A stretch of DNA of 35,949 nucleotides from Acidobacteriota bacterium (GCA_003697135.1 RFGC01000021.1:1-35949), one strand, 5' to 3'. Shown: positions 22,729 to 32,216, counted from the stretch's first letter. The notes: a model not told the origin generated them from the sequence alone. Numbers and translations are program-made.

Positions 22729-23841
22729 TTAGAAAATCCATTTTTTCATTTCGCTGACAATTTCCGATATTGCATCAACAACAAAATCAATCTCAGCTTG
22801 CGTGTTGTATCTTCCCAGCGAAAATCTTATCGTTCCCATAATTTCATCGTAGGGGATATTCATTGCTTGTAGCACTAGAAGATAAGAGAGGCTGTTTGAA
22901 TTACAGGCAGATGCGGTTGAAACGAAAATCCCGTGGGCTTTAAGTTGCTCTCGTATCAAATCACCGTTCATTTTGGATAGTGAAATAGCTGATGTGTTAG
23001 GTAGTCTTGTGTTTTTTGAACCGATTATCTTTGCGTCGGGAAAGATTTTTATCAATTTCTCTTCGAGTTTATTTCTAAGACTTTCAATTTCTTTCATTGG
23101 CTCAAGATTGGCAGCAATGCGAGCGGCTTCACCAATGCCGACTATTTTTCTAATGGGCGGTTGGTATTCTTTTACAGTTGAGATTGGGAATTTTTCATGG
23201 ATTTTTTGATTGACGTAAAGCGCTCCGACTTGCTTTGGAGCATGGAATTTGTGTCCTGAAAGGCTAAGAAGGTCAATCTCACTTTCTCGAAGATTTATCG
23301 GAATTTTTCCTACGGCGATTGCTCCATCTGAATGAAAAAAAGCATCAGAGAATTCTCGGACTATCTTTGCGGCTTCGTCAATTGGGAATATAACGCCGGT
23401 TTTGTCATTTGCCGTCATTATGGAAACAAGGCAAGTGTTTTTGCTTAACGATCTTTTGAGTTGGTCTAAGTTAAGAAAACCATCTCTATCGACTTCTAGC
23501 CAAGTAACCTGAAAATCTTTTCTTTGAAGTTCCTCAAAAAGCTTCTTGGTCGCTTCGTGTTCAACTGTTGTGGTAATCAAATGCTTTTTTTCTGGCTTTG
23601 CTTGCAGAGCAATTGAAATTGCTTGACGGATACTTTCCGTGCCTGACGAGGTAAAGAAAATTTCATCAGCAGATTTCGTTCCGAGCAAAGTTGCTAAATT
23701 CTGCCGTGCTTTTTCGAGTGTTTCTTGAAATTTCTCTTCTAGCGATGAGGAATCTTCGCAAAAGTCTGAAGCGAAAAGTCTCATTGACTTTTGGACCATG
23801 GGATCAAGGCTTGTGGTAGAGTTGTTATCGAAATAAATCAT
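22729..23841 (-). CDS. Cysteine desulfurase-like class V aminotransferase, divergent
   Basis: A 370-residue PLP enzyme of the NifS/IscS family, expected to take sulfur from cysteine. PLP lysine is Lys198 in SLSGHKFHAPKQVG, the ring-stacking His is His95 in TVEHEATKK, and a candidate catalytic Cys is Cys313 in TASACNSNS. Two departures are visible. The conserved block GGGQE-x-x-x-R-x-GT-x-N between the PLP lysine and the C-terminal domain is reduced to EYQPPIRKIVG, and the usual ANNETG is ANDKTG. Activity or partner choice may differ from IscS. ATG 23841 is chosen over an in-frame TTG nine bases upstream. No IscU, SufU or TusA gene is next to it. Confidence 0.85.
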   Translation of the reverse strand: MIYFDNNSTTSLDPMVQKSMRLFASDFCEDSSSLEEKFQETLEKARQNLATLLGTKSADEIFFTSSGTESIRQAISIALQAKPEKKHLITTTVEHEATKKLFEELQRKDFQVTWLEVDRDGFLNLDQLKRSLSKNTCLVSIMTANDKTGVIFPIDEAAKIVREFSDAFFHSDGAIAVGKIPINLRESEIDLLSLSGHKFHAPKQVGALYVNQKIHEKFPISTVKEYQPPIRKIVGIGEAARIAANLEPMKEIESLRNKLEEKLIKIFPDAKIIGSKNTRLPNTSAISLSKMNGDLIREQLKAHGIFVSTASACNSNSLSYLLVLQAMNIPYDEIMGTIRFSLGRYNTQAEIDFVVDAISEIVSEMKKWIF

Positions 23842-23923
23842 GTTTTTCAACTCGATGTTTCAATTGATAATTTTTTCATCATGGTTAATAATTTCAAAGA
23901 TGACTTTTGCTTTGTTTTGAGAA

Positions 23924-25561
23924 ATGAAAGCTATTGTCAAAATTACCGACAATGAAAATAAGCAAGAATTTACCTTGCCTCGATTTGGCATCTGCAAGAT
24001 TGGAAGGGCTAGAGATAATGACATTGTATTAAATGACCGAAGGGTTTCGCGTTACCATGCCCACATAAAGGGCACGGAAGATGGCTTCTTGATAGTTGAC
24101 GGTTATTTTGTCGGAGAAGAACTGAGACGAAGTGTCAACCAGGTTTTTGTAAATGGAGAGCAGGTTTATGAGAAAGTTTTGAAAGATGGGGACATAATCA
24201 AAATCGGTGGAAGCATACTGGAGTTCAGTTTGATTGCCGAAGAAGACCTGCCTGAATTTGAGAAAGTTGACTTTGATGATGAACCTCTCGGAAAAACTCA
24301 GTTTTTAATATCGGCAAAAGACATAATGGAAAAGCACGCCGGAAAGTTGGCTGATGAGGCAATCTCTGTGGAAGATGAAATTAAGATGCTACAGCGAAAA
24401 GCCGAGATTTTGGCGATGTTTTACGAAATGAGCAAAGCGCTTTCATCAGTTTTCGACTTAAAAGAAATTTTTGCTAAAGCAACTGATTTGATTTTCCGTG
24501 CTACTCCTGCCGAAAGAGTGGTTGCGCTTTTGTTTGACGAAAAAGCCCCAGACAAAACTTTGTATCCTATAGCTGTTAAATTGCGTGACGAAAAGGCTTT
24601 GCTATCGGGCAAAGTGGTAGTTTCTCGAACGGTTACGCAAAAGGTGCTGCGCGAGAAGGTTGCACTGCTTTCCCAAGATGTTTATGCCGATAAAGAATTG
24701 GCAGGTGCAGAGTCAATAGTTTCGCAAGAAATTCGTTCAACAATTTGTGCTCCACTTATAACGGAATCAGAAATCCACGGTGTTATTTATGCTGATAGGC
24801 TCAATCCATTTGAGCTTTTTTCAAAGGAAGACCTAGAGTTAATCACAGCGGTTGCGGCTCAGACGGCGATAGTGGTTGAAACAGTGAAGGCACACCAGAA
24901 ACTTGCTCAGGAAGAGATTATTAGAGCAAACTACGGTCGTTTTATGCCTGAACATGTAGTTCAGCAAATACTGAAAGATCCAAATTCATTTCGTCTGGGT
25001 GGGTCAAACCAAGTCGTAACGGTTTTGTTTGCTGATATTCGCGGATTTACATCAATTGCGGAAAATGAAAATCCTGAAAGAATTGTTGAGTTATTGAATC
25101 GTTACTTTACCGCCATGTCGGAAGTTATTTTCAGTTATGGTGGGACGCTTGACAAATACATAGGCGATGGGCTGATGGCAATTTTTGGAGCGCCTAAGGT
25201 TTCTCCTTCAGATGCAACGAATGCAGTAAAATGTGCCATTGCCATGCAGAAGCGACTACTTCAGCTCAATCGGGAATTGGAAAAATTCGGCTATAAGCCG
25301 ATCAACATAGGCATAGGTTTACACACGGGAATTGCAACGGTTGGATATGTAGGTTCAGAAAGGAGAAGTGAATACACTGCTATTGGGGATACCGTAAATT
25401 TGGCGGCAAGGCTTGAAGATTGCGCTTCAGCGGGGCAGATTTTGATAAGCGAGGAAACTGCGAAGGCTTGTGCTGAATCTTTTTATTTGATACCACATGA
25501 ACCTTTGCGAGTTAGAAATCGCTTAAAACCCGTGAATTTGTTTGAAGTAAAATGGAAGTAA
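23924..25561 (+). CDS. FHA-GAF-adenylate cyclase (class III)
   Basis: A 545-residue cytoplasmic signalling protein. An FHA domain (about 22-103; Gly27-Arg28, SRYHA and N77-G78) would bind phosphothreonine partners. A helical linker and a GAF domain (about 170-325) follow, then a class III cyclase domain (about 362-545). Metal-binding Asp371 (LFADIRGF) and Asp415 (YIGDG) are present, as are Lys411 and Asp489, which select adenine over guanine. The transition-state pair Asn492/Arg496 (VNLAAR) is also present, so cAMP synthesis is predicted. It heads the signalling/envelope run; the MreB-like gene follows 40 bases later with a GGAGAGG ribosome binding site between. Confidence 0.93.
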   Translation: MKAIVKITDNENKQEFTLPRFGICKIGRARDNDIVLNDRRVSRYHAHIKGTEDGFLIVDGYFVGEELRRSVNQVFVNGEQVYEKVLKDGDIIKIGGSILEFSLIAEEDLPEFEKVDFDDEPLGKTQFLISAKDIMEKHAGKLADEAISVEDEIKMLQRKAEILAMFYEMSKALSSVFDLKEIFAKATDLIFRATPAERVVALLFDEKAPDKTLYPIAVKLRDEKALLSGKVVVSRTVTQKVLREKVALLSQDVYADKELAGAESIVSQEIRSTICAPLITESEIHGVIYADRLNPFELFSKEDLELITAVAAQTAIVVETVKAHQKLAQEEIIRANYGRFMPEHVVQQILKDPNSFRLGGSNQVVTVLFADIRGFTSIAENENPERIVELLNRYFTAMSEVIFSYGGTLDKYIGDGLMAIFGAPKVSPSDATNAVKCAIAMQKRLLQLNRELEKFGYKPINIGIGLHTGIATVGYVGSERRSEYTAIGDTVNLAARLEDCASAGQILISEETAKACAESFYLIPHEPLRVRNRLKPVNLFEVKWK

Positions 25562-25601
25562 AGTTTAGACAGGAGGGTTAAACTAAGGTTGGAGAGGTTT
25601 T

Positions 25602-26675
25602 ATGGTTAGCATAAAGTTACTGAAAAATCTGGTAACCGACTCGATGGCGATTGATATGGGAACCGCCAGCACTATTATTGCTGTCAAGGGAAGAGATATA
25701 GTCCTCGACGAGCCTTCATTAGTCGCGGTGAACGAAGTGACTGGGGAAGTAGTTGCTTTCGGAAAAGAAGCTGCCGATATGCAAGGTAGGGAAGGAAGAG
25801 ACATTGTTGTAGTAGCTCCTTTGTCAGGTGGAGTCGTTGCAGATTTTGACAGGACGAAAAAGATGTTGGCGCACTTTGTCAAAAAAGCAAAATCAGGTGG
25901 CTCACAGGTTGTTACGCATGCTGTTATAGGAATGCCTTCGGAGGTTACGCCTGTTGAACAGAGAGCACTTCTAAATGCGGCCGAAGAGGCAAATATCAGC
26001 AAAGTTTTCATTATGGAAGAAGGTTTAGCGGCAGCCTTCGGTGCGGGTATCTCGCCCCACGATAAGAGAGCGTCAGCGGTTGTTGATATTGGAGCAAGCA
26101 CTACAAATGTTGCAGTTGTGGCTAAGGGAAACATAATACATTCTAAATCTGAAAGAATCGGTAGCGCAGATATAAACATTGCTCTAGCCACTCATGTTCG
26201 CCGCCATCGTGGGCTTCAAATAGGTGAAGAGACAACGGAAAAACTAAAAACCGAGTTTGCGACTACCTATTTGCCAGAAGATTTGGGCAAGTCAACAGTG
26301 GTTCGGGGTCGTGATGTAATAACAGGCACTCCTGCCGCAATAGAAATAACTGTAGGTGAAATATATCCGGTGATTGAAGATATAGTTCGGAGAATAGCAT
26401 TGCTTATTTCTGATGTTCTTACAGAACTTCGTCCTGAAGTAGCTGCTGACATTCACGATCGAGGTATATTGCTTACGGGCGGTGGTGCTCTTCTTCATGG
26501 TATTGACCTATATTTGCGTGATAGGGTTAACTTGCCTGTTTTGGTTGCTGACGAGCCTAGATATGCCACAGTACGAGGGCTTTTGCAGATGTTCGATGAA
26601 CCGTTGCTTTTAGAAAAAGTTGCACGCAGAGAACCCTACTTTCTGCAGGGAGCTGAAACCCCCTTTGAAACCTGA
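25602..26675 (+). CDS. Divergent MreB-like actin homologue
   Basis: A 357-residue bacterial actin of the MreB family. Phosphate-1 loop DMGTASTII (18-26), the PLSGGVVADFD segment, EEGLAAAFGAG (catalytic Glu140), and the adenosine motif LTGGGALLHG near residue 290 all align with MreB. The phosphate-2 loop, normally DIGGGTTEVAV, reads DIGASTTNVAV (163-173), and SADINIA replaces the usual GG-x-x-D-E-A. It is therefore probably a paralogue rather than the main cell-shape MreB, and no mreC, mreD, pbp2 or rodA follows. It lies among FHA, cyclase and wall-lytic genes, so an envelope scaffold or signalling role is plausible but unproven. Confidence 0.85.
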   Translation: MVSIKLLKNLVTDSMAIDMGTASTIIAVKGRDIVLDEPSLVAVNEVTGEVVAFGKEAADMQGREGRDIVVVAPLSGGVVADFDRTKKMLAHFVKKAKSGGSQVVTHAVIGMPSEVTPVEQRALLNAAEEANISKVFIMEEGLAAAFGAGISPHDKRASAVVDIGASTTNVAVVAKGNIIHSKSERIGSADINIALATHVRRHRGLQIGEETTEKLKTEFATTYLPEDLGKSTVVRGRDVITGTPAAIEITVGEIYPVIEDIVRRIALLISDVLTELRPEVAADIHDRGILLTGGGALLHGIDLYLRDRVNLPVLVADEPRYATVRGLLQMFDEPLLLEKVARREPYFLQGAETPFET

Positions 26676-26714
26676 GAAGCTTATGGTGTGAAGTTTTTGT
26701 TTTAGAAGAATGAA

Positions 26715-27815
26715 ATGTCTAATTTTCTAAAATTTTTTAAGCGTAGGCTGTCAATCGCACGAATCTACGGCGTCCCCATCGTAATAGACTATCGTTGGTT
26801 TATAGTTTTAGTGCTAGCTTCTTGGCTTACAGCGGTGAATCTGCCATTTGCGGGAAACCAGATTATCCAATTAGGTTTGGGCTTGCTGACCACATTGCTT
26901 TTCTTTTTCTCGATTTTGCTTCATGAAGTCTCGCATGCTTGGGTAGCTAGGCGTGAAGGAATCGGTGTTGTAGAGATTGTTTTGCATCCTTTCGGTGGTA
27001 TGGCCAGAATGGAAAAAGAGCCGCAGACTCCTAAAGCAGAATTCAGAATTGCCATAGCTGGCCCTGTGATGAGCATCTTGGTTTCGATGACTTTTTTGTT
27101 GCTTCTGGCAGTTGCGAGAATTTTTGATAATCCGATCTTAATGTCAATTTTTGCGCTTCTTTTCTTTGCAAACTTTGTGCTTGCTATTTTCAATATGTTT
27201 CCAGGCTATCCGCTTGATGGTGGTAGGGTTTTGAGAGCAATTTTATGGAGAAGGGGAGTGTCTTTGACCAAAGCCACCATTTTAACAGGAAAGGCAGGAC
27301 AAATAATAGGTATAGCTTTAGTTGCTTCGGGAATTATACTTTTGATATTGAGGTCAGATTTGACAACGGCTATTTGGAGCGGTTTGGTTGGGATTTTTTT
27401 ATTCGACACTGCAAATGAAATTGTTGCGAAATACACAGATCGCCAAACGACTTCTATTGATAAACTTATGAAACCTGCCTTTTCGGTTTTGCCAGATATG
27501 AAGATTTCAGAGTTTATCGAAAAAATTCTGCCGATGAGCAAGCAGACGGTTTTCCCAGTAGCGAAGGATCGAAGGTTTTACGGGTTGCTTTTGCTTGAAG
27601 ACCTGAAAAAGATGGAAAAAATAATGTGGGCAGAGAAAAAGGCTGAAGACATAATGCGTCCTGTTCAGAACAATTTCTTTGTCAAAATCAGTGCTTCTGT
27701 TGATGAAGCGAAGAGATTGATGCAGGACAACCGCATTGGAGCGTTGGGAGTTATTGACGAAGATGGTAACCTAGTCGGATTTTTGCAAAGTCGAGATTTT
27801 CATCAATCAGCTTGA
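26715..27815 (+). CDS. Membrane site-2 protease (M50 family) with CBS domains
   Basis: Intramembrane zinc metalloprotease of 366 residues. Several transmembrane helices fill residues 20-240. The zinc site is HEVSH at 70-74, with the third ligand in NMFPGYPLDGGRVL (160-173). A C-terminal pair of CBS motifs (about 250-366) could sense adenine nucleotides. This is the group III architecture of S2P-like proteases, related to SpoIVFB and M. jannaschii S2P. The substrate is unknown; a membrane-bound signalling protein such as the FHA-TM proteins just downstream is a tempting but untested candidate. It starts 39 bases after the MreB-like gene. Confidence 0.92.
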   Translation: MSNFLKFFKRRLSIARIYGVPIVIDYRWFIVLVLASWLTAVNLPFAGNQIIQLGLGLLTTLLFFFSILLHEVSHAWVARREGIGVVEIVLHPFGGMARMEKEPQTPKAEFRIAIAGPVMSILVSMTFLLLLAVARIFDNPILMSIFALLFFANFVLAIFNMFPGYPLDGGRVLRAILWRRGVSLTKATILTGKAGQIIGIALVASGIILLILRSDLTTAIWSGLVGIFLFDTANEIVAKYTDRQTTSIDKLMKPAFSVLPDMKISEFIEKILPMSKQTVFPVAKDRRFYGLLLLEDLKKMEKIMWAEKKAEDIMRPVQNNFFVKISASVDEAKRLMQDNRIGALGVIDEDGNLVGFLQSRDFHQSA

Positions 27816-27881
27816 GATAGGCGATTGATTGGCAATTCTTGACAATATGACCAAATCAATTCAAACTTTTTCTTGGGAAAG

Positions 27882-28478
27882 ATGATAAAAGGACTAGGAC
27901 CGCAGATTGAAAAAGTTTGGAACGGTCTGCGACCAACAACCAGAGAGATGCTCACCAGAGCACTTCAAAAGAAACTAACACCATCAAAATTTTTCTATGA
28001 TGTCCATTTAGACTGGGAGTTGAGTAAACTCCTGGCAGTGCTTGACGATCAGTTGGCTAAAGAAGAGAAGAAAACTTCAGGTAGAAAAAGCAGGCAGAAA
28101 ATCAAAGAGATAAAATTGCTCGCAGAAGCATGCGCAAGTGTGCTGCAATCTCAAACGGAATCCGCTGAAGTCTTCATACAACTGGTTGAGCGTGCTTTGA
28201 AGAAGAAAGATTATGCAAAAGTAGAAGCCATAAGCCAAATTCTAAACGAAAGATTTTCGGCAGGTGAAGTTTGCGAAATCATAAGACAGACCACGAATCC
28301 CGTGATTCGAGCTTTAGCATACGAATCTTTAGCCCTTTTCCCGCCATCGTTGTTGATGCTTCTCGTTGATGATCCGTTCTACGGTGATATTGCAAAGAAT
28401 GCCTTGGAAATTCAGGCATTCGATTATGAATCTGAAGAAGCCCAAAAATTCCTCGAAGAAATGAATCCGCAAGATTAA
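27882..28478 (+). CDS. Unrecognised helical protein (HEAT-like)
   Basis: A 198-residue protein with no signal peptide or membrane helix. It appears almost entirely alpha-helical, with repeated helix pairs in its second half (around residues 95-185, e.g. ALKKKDYAKVEAISQILNE and NPVIRALAYESLALFP), suggesting a HEAT/ARM-like scaffold. I do not recognise a family. The start is ATG 27882 with a weak GGGA upstream; a TTG nine bases earlier is possible. It lies 66 bases after the M50 protease and 82 before the FHA-transglycosylase gene, on the same strand, and may belong to the same module. Confidence 0.7.
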   Translation: MIKGLGPQIEKVWNGLRPTTREMLTRALQKKLTPSKFFYDVHLDWELSKLLAVLDDQLAKEEKKTSGRKSRQKIKEIKLLAEACASVLQSQTESAEVFIQLVERALKKKDYAKVEAISQILNERFSAGEVCEIIRQTTNPVIRALAYESLALFPPSLLMLLVDDPFYGDIAKNALEIQAFDYESEEAQKFLEEMNPQD

Positions 28479-28560
28479 AAATCGGCACTTAGGTTTCTTG
28501 TTTTCAAGCGAAACTTGTCTGCATTTTTGGCTGAAATGAGGTAAATTGTCTTTGAAGAAG

Positions 28561-29982
28561 ATGATCAAAGTCTTGCTGATTTATCAAACTTCAGAAGGTT
28601 TGCAAGAACTTTCATTGGATTCAAAGCTAACTTTTGGGCGTGGCAAGCAGGTTGATCTCAGATTTGATGATGAAGGGCTTTCGCGTCTTCATGCAAGTAT
28701 TTACTGCGATGGCGAAAGGGTTTGGATCATTGATGAAAATTCAACAAACGGTACTTTCGTCAATGAGGTTAGGGTGCCCTCGCAAGGAATGGTTTTGCAA
28801 GATGGCGACGAAATAAGAGCAGGTGAGCATACGGAGTTGCAGATACGCATATTTTCGGAAGCAAATGTCGCTCGTGCAGAAGTCGTCGAGCCTGAGCAGT
28901 CATCTCATCAGCTTTTGCCTATTATCGTTGTATCCGCCTCAATTTTTCTTTTTGTGTTCGTTTTGGCTTTTATCATAATCAGTGCGCTTACTTATACCGA
29001 AAAAAAGGACAGCTCCATGCTTGAAAGCTACAAGAGAGAGGCTGATCGAGTTGCTGAATTCCCCGAAGAATTACCGACTAGGGAATTATCAAAAACTCCG
29101 CAAAAGACCGAGAGCACGGATTCGGTAAATACAAAGTCAAACTTTGAAGAGGAGGTTGTAAAAGAGGAAAGATTGATGTCAGTTAGAGGAAGAAAATTCA
29201 TGGAGATGAGCGAAGTTGAAAAGGACGCTTATGTGAAGGAAAAAGCTGAGAAGATTTCTAGAATCATAGGAAATCAAGTTGGGGAACCAATTCCACCAGA
29301 GGCGATTCGTAGCATACGCAATCATCTACAGGGTTATATTAACCGAATACGTTCAACTAGAACCGATAATTGCCGACAAGGCTCATTCACCAAAAGCGAT
29401 ACGATAACTATTTTAGAGCGAGCTAGCCGAAATGCTCCTTTTATAATTCGCTCATTCTATGCTGAAGGGCTTGATCCACAAATAGGAATTTATGTAGCGA
29501 TGATTGAATCCGAACATTGTCCTTGCCTGCAAAGTCCTACGGGACCATTGGGAATGTTTCAATTTGCACGCAAGACTGCTGAAACCTATGGGCTAAAAGT
29601 CAGGCCTGACGCTTCTCCGAGCAATCCTGATGAACGTTGCGATCCAGAAAAAGCAGCTAGAGCCGCCGCAAAGTATTTGAAATATCTGGTTGGCAGGTTC
29701 GGCACTGGTCCGATGAGTTTTCCTTTGGCAATAGCAAGTTACAACAGCGGGCAAGGAGGTTTAAGCCAGAATCTAGAAAAAGCTCTGAAAAAGGCGGCCG
29801 ATCAGGAGCGCTCTTTTTGGACACTTGTTGCGAATCAAGTCGTATTTGAGGGAGCGGTCGGAGAGCAATTCCGAAAAGAAAATGTCAAATATGTCCCGAA
29901 GTTTTTCGCAGCTGCAATTATCGGCGAAAATCCACAAGACTTCGGAATAAACATGGCACCGCTTTCAACCTATACACGATAA
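28561..29982 (+). CDS. FHA-TM-lytic transglycosylase fusion
   Basis: A 473-residue membrane protein joining cytoplasmic phosphopeptide recognition to cell-wall cleavage. The FHA domain (about 22-98) has Gly26-Arg27, SRLHAS (41-46) and NSTNGTFVN (60-68). One membrane helix (about 118-146) is followed by a charged periplasmic linker (about 147-245) and an SLT-like domain (about 275-470). The likely catalytic residue is Glu316 in MIESEHC, followed by SPTGPLGMFQF (325-335) and ASYNSGQGG (392-400). Cysteines 270, 320, 322 and 360 could form disulfides in the periplasm. ATG 28561 opens the FHA domain directly; the TTG at 28546 behind GAGG is an alternative. The C-terminal FFAAAIIGENPQDFGI is shared with the dead paralogue at 32217. 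Confidence 0.88.
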   Translation: MIKVLLIYQTSEGLQELSLDSKLTFGRGKQVDLRFDDEGLSRLHASIYCDGERVWIIDENSTNGTFVNEVRVPSQGMVLQDGDEIRAGEHTELQIRIFSEANVARAEVVEPEQSSHQLLPIIVVSASIFLFVFVLAFIIISALTYTEKKDSSMLESYKREADRVAEFPEELPTRELSKTPQKTESTDSVNTKSNFEEEVVKEERLMSVRGRKFMEMSEVEKDAYVKEKAEKISRIIGNQVGEPIPPEAIRSIRNHLQGYINRIRSTRTDNCRQGSFTKSDTITILERASRNAPFIIRSFYAEGLDPQIGIYVAMIESEHCPCLQSPTGPLGMFQFARKTAETYGLKVRPDASPSNPDERCDPEKAARAAAKYLKYLVGRFGTGPMSFPLAIASYNSGQGGLSQNLEKALKKAADQERSFWTLVANQVVFEGAVGEQFRKENVKYVPKFFAAAIIGENPQDFGINMAPLSTYTR

Positions 29983-30056
29983 AGTGCTTATCTTTTTGAA
30001 GCTGTCTTTTCTTGTCTGTTACTTGCTACCTTGAGAAGAATGCTAAACTATTGAAC

Positions 30057-32186
30057 ATGAAGATCGAGCTTGAAATTCCTCAAAGTCTTTCTCTGGAAAG
30101 AAAGGTTAAAATGCATGAAGCGCGAGAAGCTATAATCGAGCGTCTTGCGCGTGATTTGCCTCAAAGCATTGATCTTGAGCGTTTCTTAAATGTTGTTGTT
30201 TCTGAAATCGGTAAGATGATGGATGTTGATAGGTGCGATCTCATCCAGCTTTCCGAAACAGGCAATCTCCGTATCAGCCATGAATGGCGTAAAGATGATA
30301 AAGTCCCCCAATCAGAAGGGACTATAATACCGATTCAGGCAAAGGATTTAGCCGGTAAATTCGATTTTACGAAGCCCTTTTGTATCAAAAACATTTTGGA
30401 GATCAAAAATCCTTTGGTTACTCTTTTTGCGAGGAATCTGGGAACGAAATCGCTGCTTGTCGTTCCCATTAGCCTGAGCGGCAAAGTAATTGGGCTTTTA
30501 GGACTTCATACAACGGAAGATTTCCGTGATTGGTTAGATGAAGAGATAAATTTTTTGGAATCAATTGCGAGACATTTGGCGATAGGTTATCAATACACAC
30601 GGCTTTATGTTGCCTTACAACGAGAAGCCGAGCGAACAAATGCTCTTCTGGAAATAGCGAATATCTTGAATTCGCATTCTGATTTTGATGAAGTTTCATC
30701 GAAGGTTTTAGAGCGTGCAGTTGAGCTTGTAGGAGCGAGTTATGGGGCGTTGGGAGTCTTAGATAAGTCGGGCAGTAAAATTTCTCTAGCTTCCTTCAAA
30801 TCTGCACCAAATTCAGAGCCAAATGAAGTTCTGAAAATGATAGAGCAGTATAACAAATCCATTGAGCTTGAGCCATTTCCGATTTTGAGGGAGATTCTCA
30901 AAGAAGGTAAAACGTTGAAGCTTTTCGATAGGGATTTGCCTTTGGGCATTAGAGTTATCTTTACTTCAAAACTCATAGGGCGCGCAGCGCTGGTTACCCC
31001 GGTTCGTGTCGGTGGACAAACATTTGGGCTTTTAGGGTTTGTTTGGAGTGATGAAAAGGAAGAATTTGAAAATCACGAAGTCGCTTTGGTAGAGGGGATT
31101 GCCGATCAAATAGGCACGGCGCTTGAACGTGACAGACTCTCGGCAGAAGTCATGCGCTTGAAATCAGAACTTCAAGAGATGTATTCTCCTCAGATCATCG
31201 GTAATTCATCTGCCATAAGAAATGCCATCAAGCTGGCTTTGAAAGTTGCAAGCACGAGAACCACCGTTTTGATTCAAGGCGAATCGGGCACGGGAAAAGA
31301 GTTACTGGCGGACTTGATTCATTACAACTCTGGGCGTGAAGATAAGCCATACGTGAAAATCAACTGCGGTGCGATTCCAGAAGGGCTTATAGAATCAGAG
31401 CTTTTCGGTCATGAAAAAGGTGCTTTCACGGATGCTAAAACAAGACGCATTGGAAAATTTGAAGAAGCAAACGGCGGAACACTGTTTTTAGATGAAATTG
31501 CCGAGCTTCCCATGACAGCTCAAGTAAAACTTTTAAGAGTTTTGCAAGATGGGGAATTCACGCGCATTGGCGGAAACGAAGTTATAAAAACCGACGTTCG
31601 TGTTATAGCGGCGACAAACGTCAATTTGGAAAGGGCAGTTGAGGAAGGTAAATTTCGCGGTGATTTATTCTATCGTTTGTCGGTTTTCCCAATAAACCTT
31701 CCGCCGCTTCGTGAAAGACGCGAGGACATTCCGCTTTTGGTCTTTCATTTTTTGAAAAAATATCAAAGGAAAACTGGGCGTTTCATATCGGGGATTTCAA
31801 AGGCGGCGATGCAGGCACTTCTCAGTTACGAATGGCATGGAAACGTTCGGGAACTGGAAAATGCTATTGAAAGAGCTGTTATCATTGCTGCAGGTGTGAA
31901 CATTGAGCTAGAGGATTTGCCAGAGGCGATTATCAAAAAAGCGCCGAAAACAAACGGCGAAGAAGTTTTAAGATTGATGGACATTGACGAAACTTCGCCT
32001 GTTCTTGCAAATTCCAAGCAAAGTCTTGTGATAGACTTCCCAGCAACGATAGAAGAAATCGAGAAAAGAGCTATCGAAGCTGCACTTGAATACACTCAAG
32101 GAGACAAATCTCGTGCCTCGCGCCTTCTGAAAATCGGACGGAAAACTTTATACAGGAAACTGAGGGAATATGGAATCGGCAAATAG
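30057..32186 (+). CDS. GAF-GAF-AAA+-Fis sigma-54-dependent regulator
   Basis: A 709-residue bacterial enhancer-binding protein. It has two GAF sensor domains (about 38-180 and 190-358), a short linker, a sigma-54-activating AAA+ domain (about 378-605), and a Fis-type helix-turn-helix (about 668-706, ending SRASRLLKIGRKTLYRKLRE). Walker A is GESGTGKE (408-415), Walker B TLFLDE (475-480), and the sensor II region lies around HGNVRELENAIERAV. The sigma-54 contact loop reads GAFTDA (455-460) instead of GAFTGA, a variant also seen in other activators. ATG 30057 is preferred over a TTG 15 codons upstream. It sits between the two FHA-TM genes and is the obvious candidate regulator for sigma-54 promoters nearby, such as the one at 35769. 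Confidence 0.93.
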   Translation: MKIELEIPQSLSLERKVKMHEAREAIIERLARDLPQSIDLERFLNVVVSEIGKMMDVDRCDLIQLSETGNLRISHEWRKDDKVPQSEGTIIPIQAKDLAGKFDFTKPFCIKNILEIKNPLVTLFARNLGTKSLLVVPISLSGKVIGLLGLHTTEDFRDWLDEEINFLESIARHLAIGYQYTRLYVALQREAERTNALLEIANILNSHSDFDEVSSKVLERAVELVGASYGALGVLDKSGSKISLASFKSAPNSEPNEVLKMIEQYNKSIELEPFPILREILKEGKTLKLFDRDLPLGIRVIFTSKLIGRAALVTPVRVGGQTFGLLGFVWSDEKEEFENHEVALVEGIADQIGTALERDRLSAEVMRLKSELQEMYSPQIIGNSSAIRNAIKLALKVASTRTTVLIQGESGTGKELLADLIHYNSGREDKPYVKINCGAIPEGLIESELFGHEKGAFTDAKTRRIGKFEEANGGTLFLDEIAELPMTAQVKLLRVLQDGEFTRIGGNEVIKTDVRVIAATNVNLERAVEEGKFRGDLFYRLSVFPINLPPLRERREDIPLLVFHFLKKYQRKTGRFISGISKAAMQALLSYEWHGNVRELENAIERAVIIAAGVNIELEDLPEAIIKKAPKTNGEEVLRLMDIDETSPVLANSKQSLVIDFPATIEEIEKRAIEAALEYTQGDKSRASRLLKIGRKTLYRKLREYGIGK

Positions 32187-32216
32187 CTGAATTTAAGCAG
32201 GTCTCACTTCTCTTTT

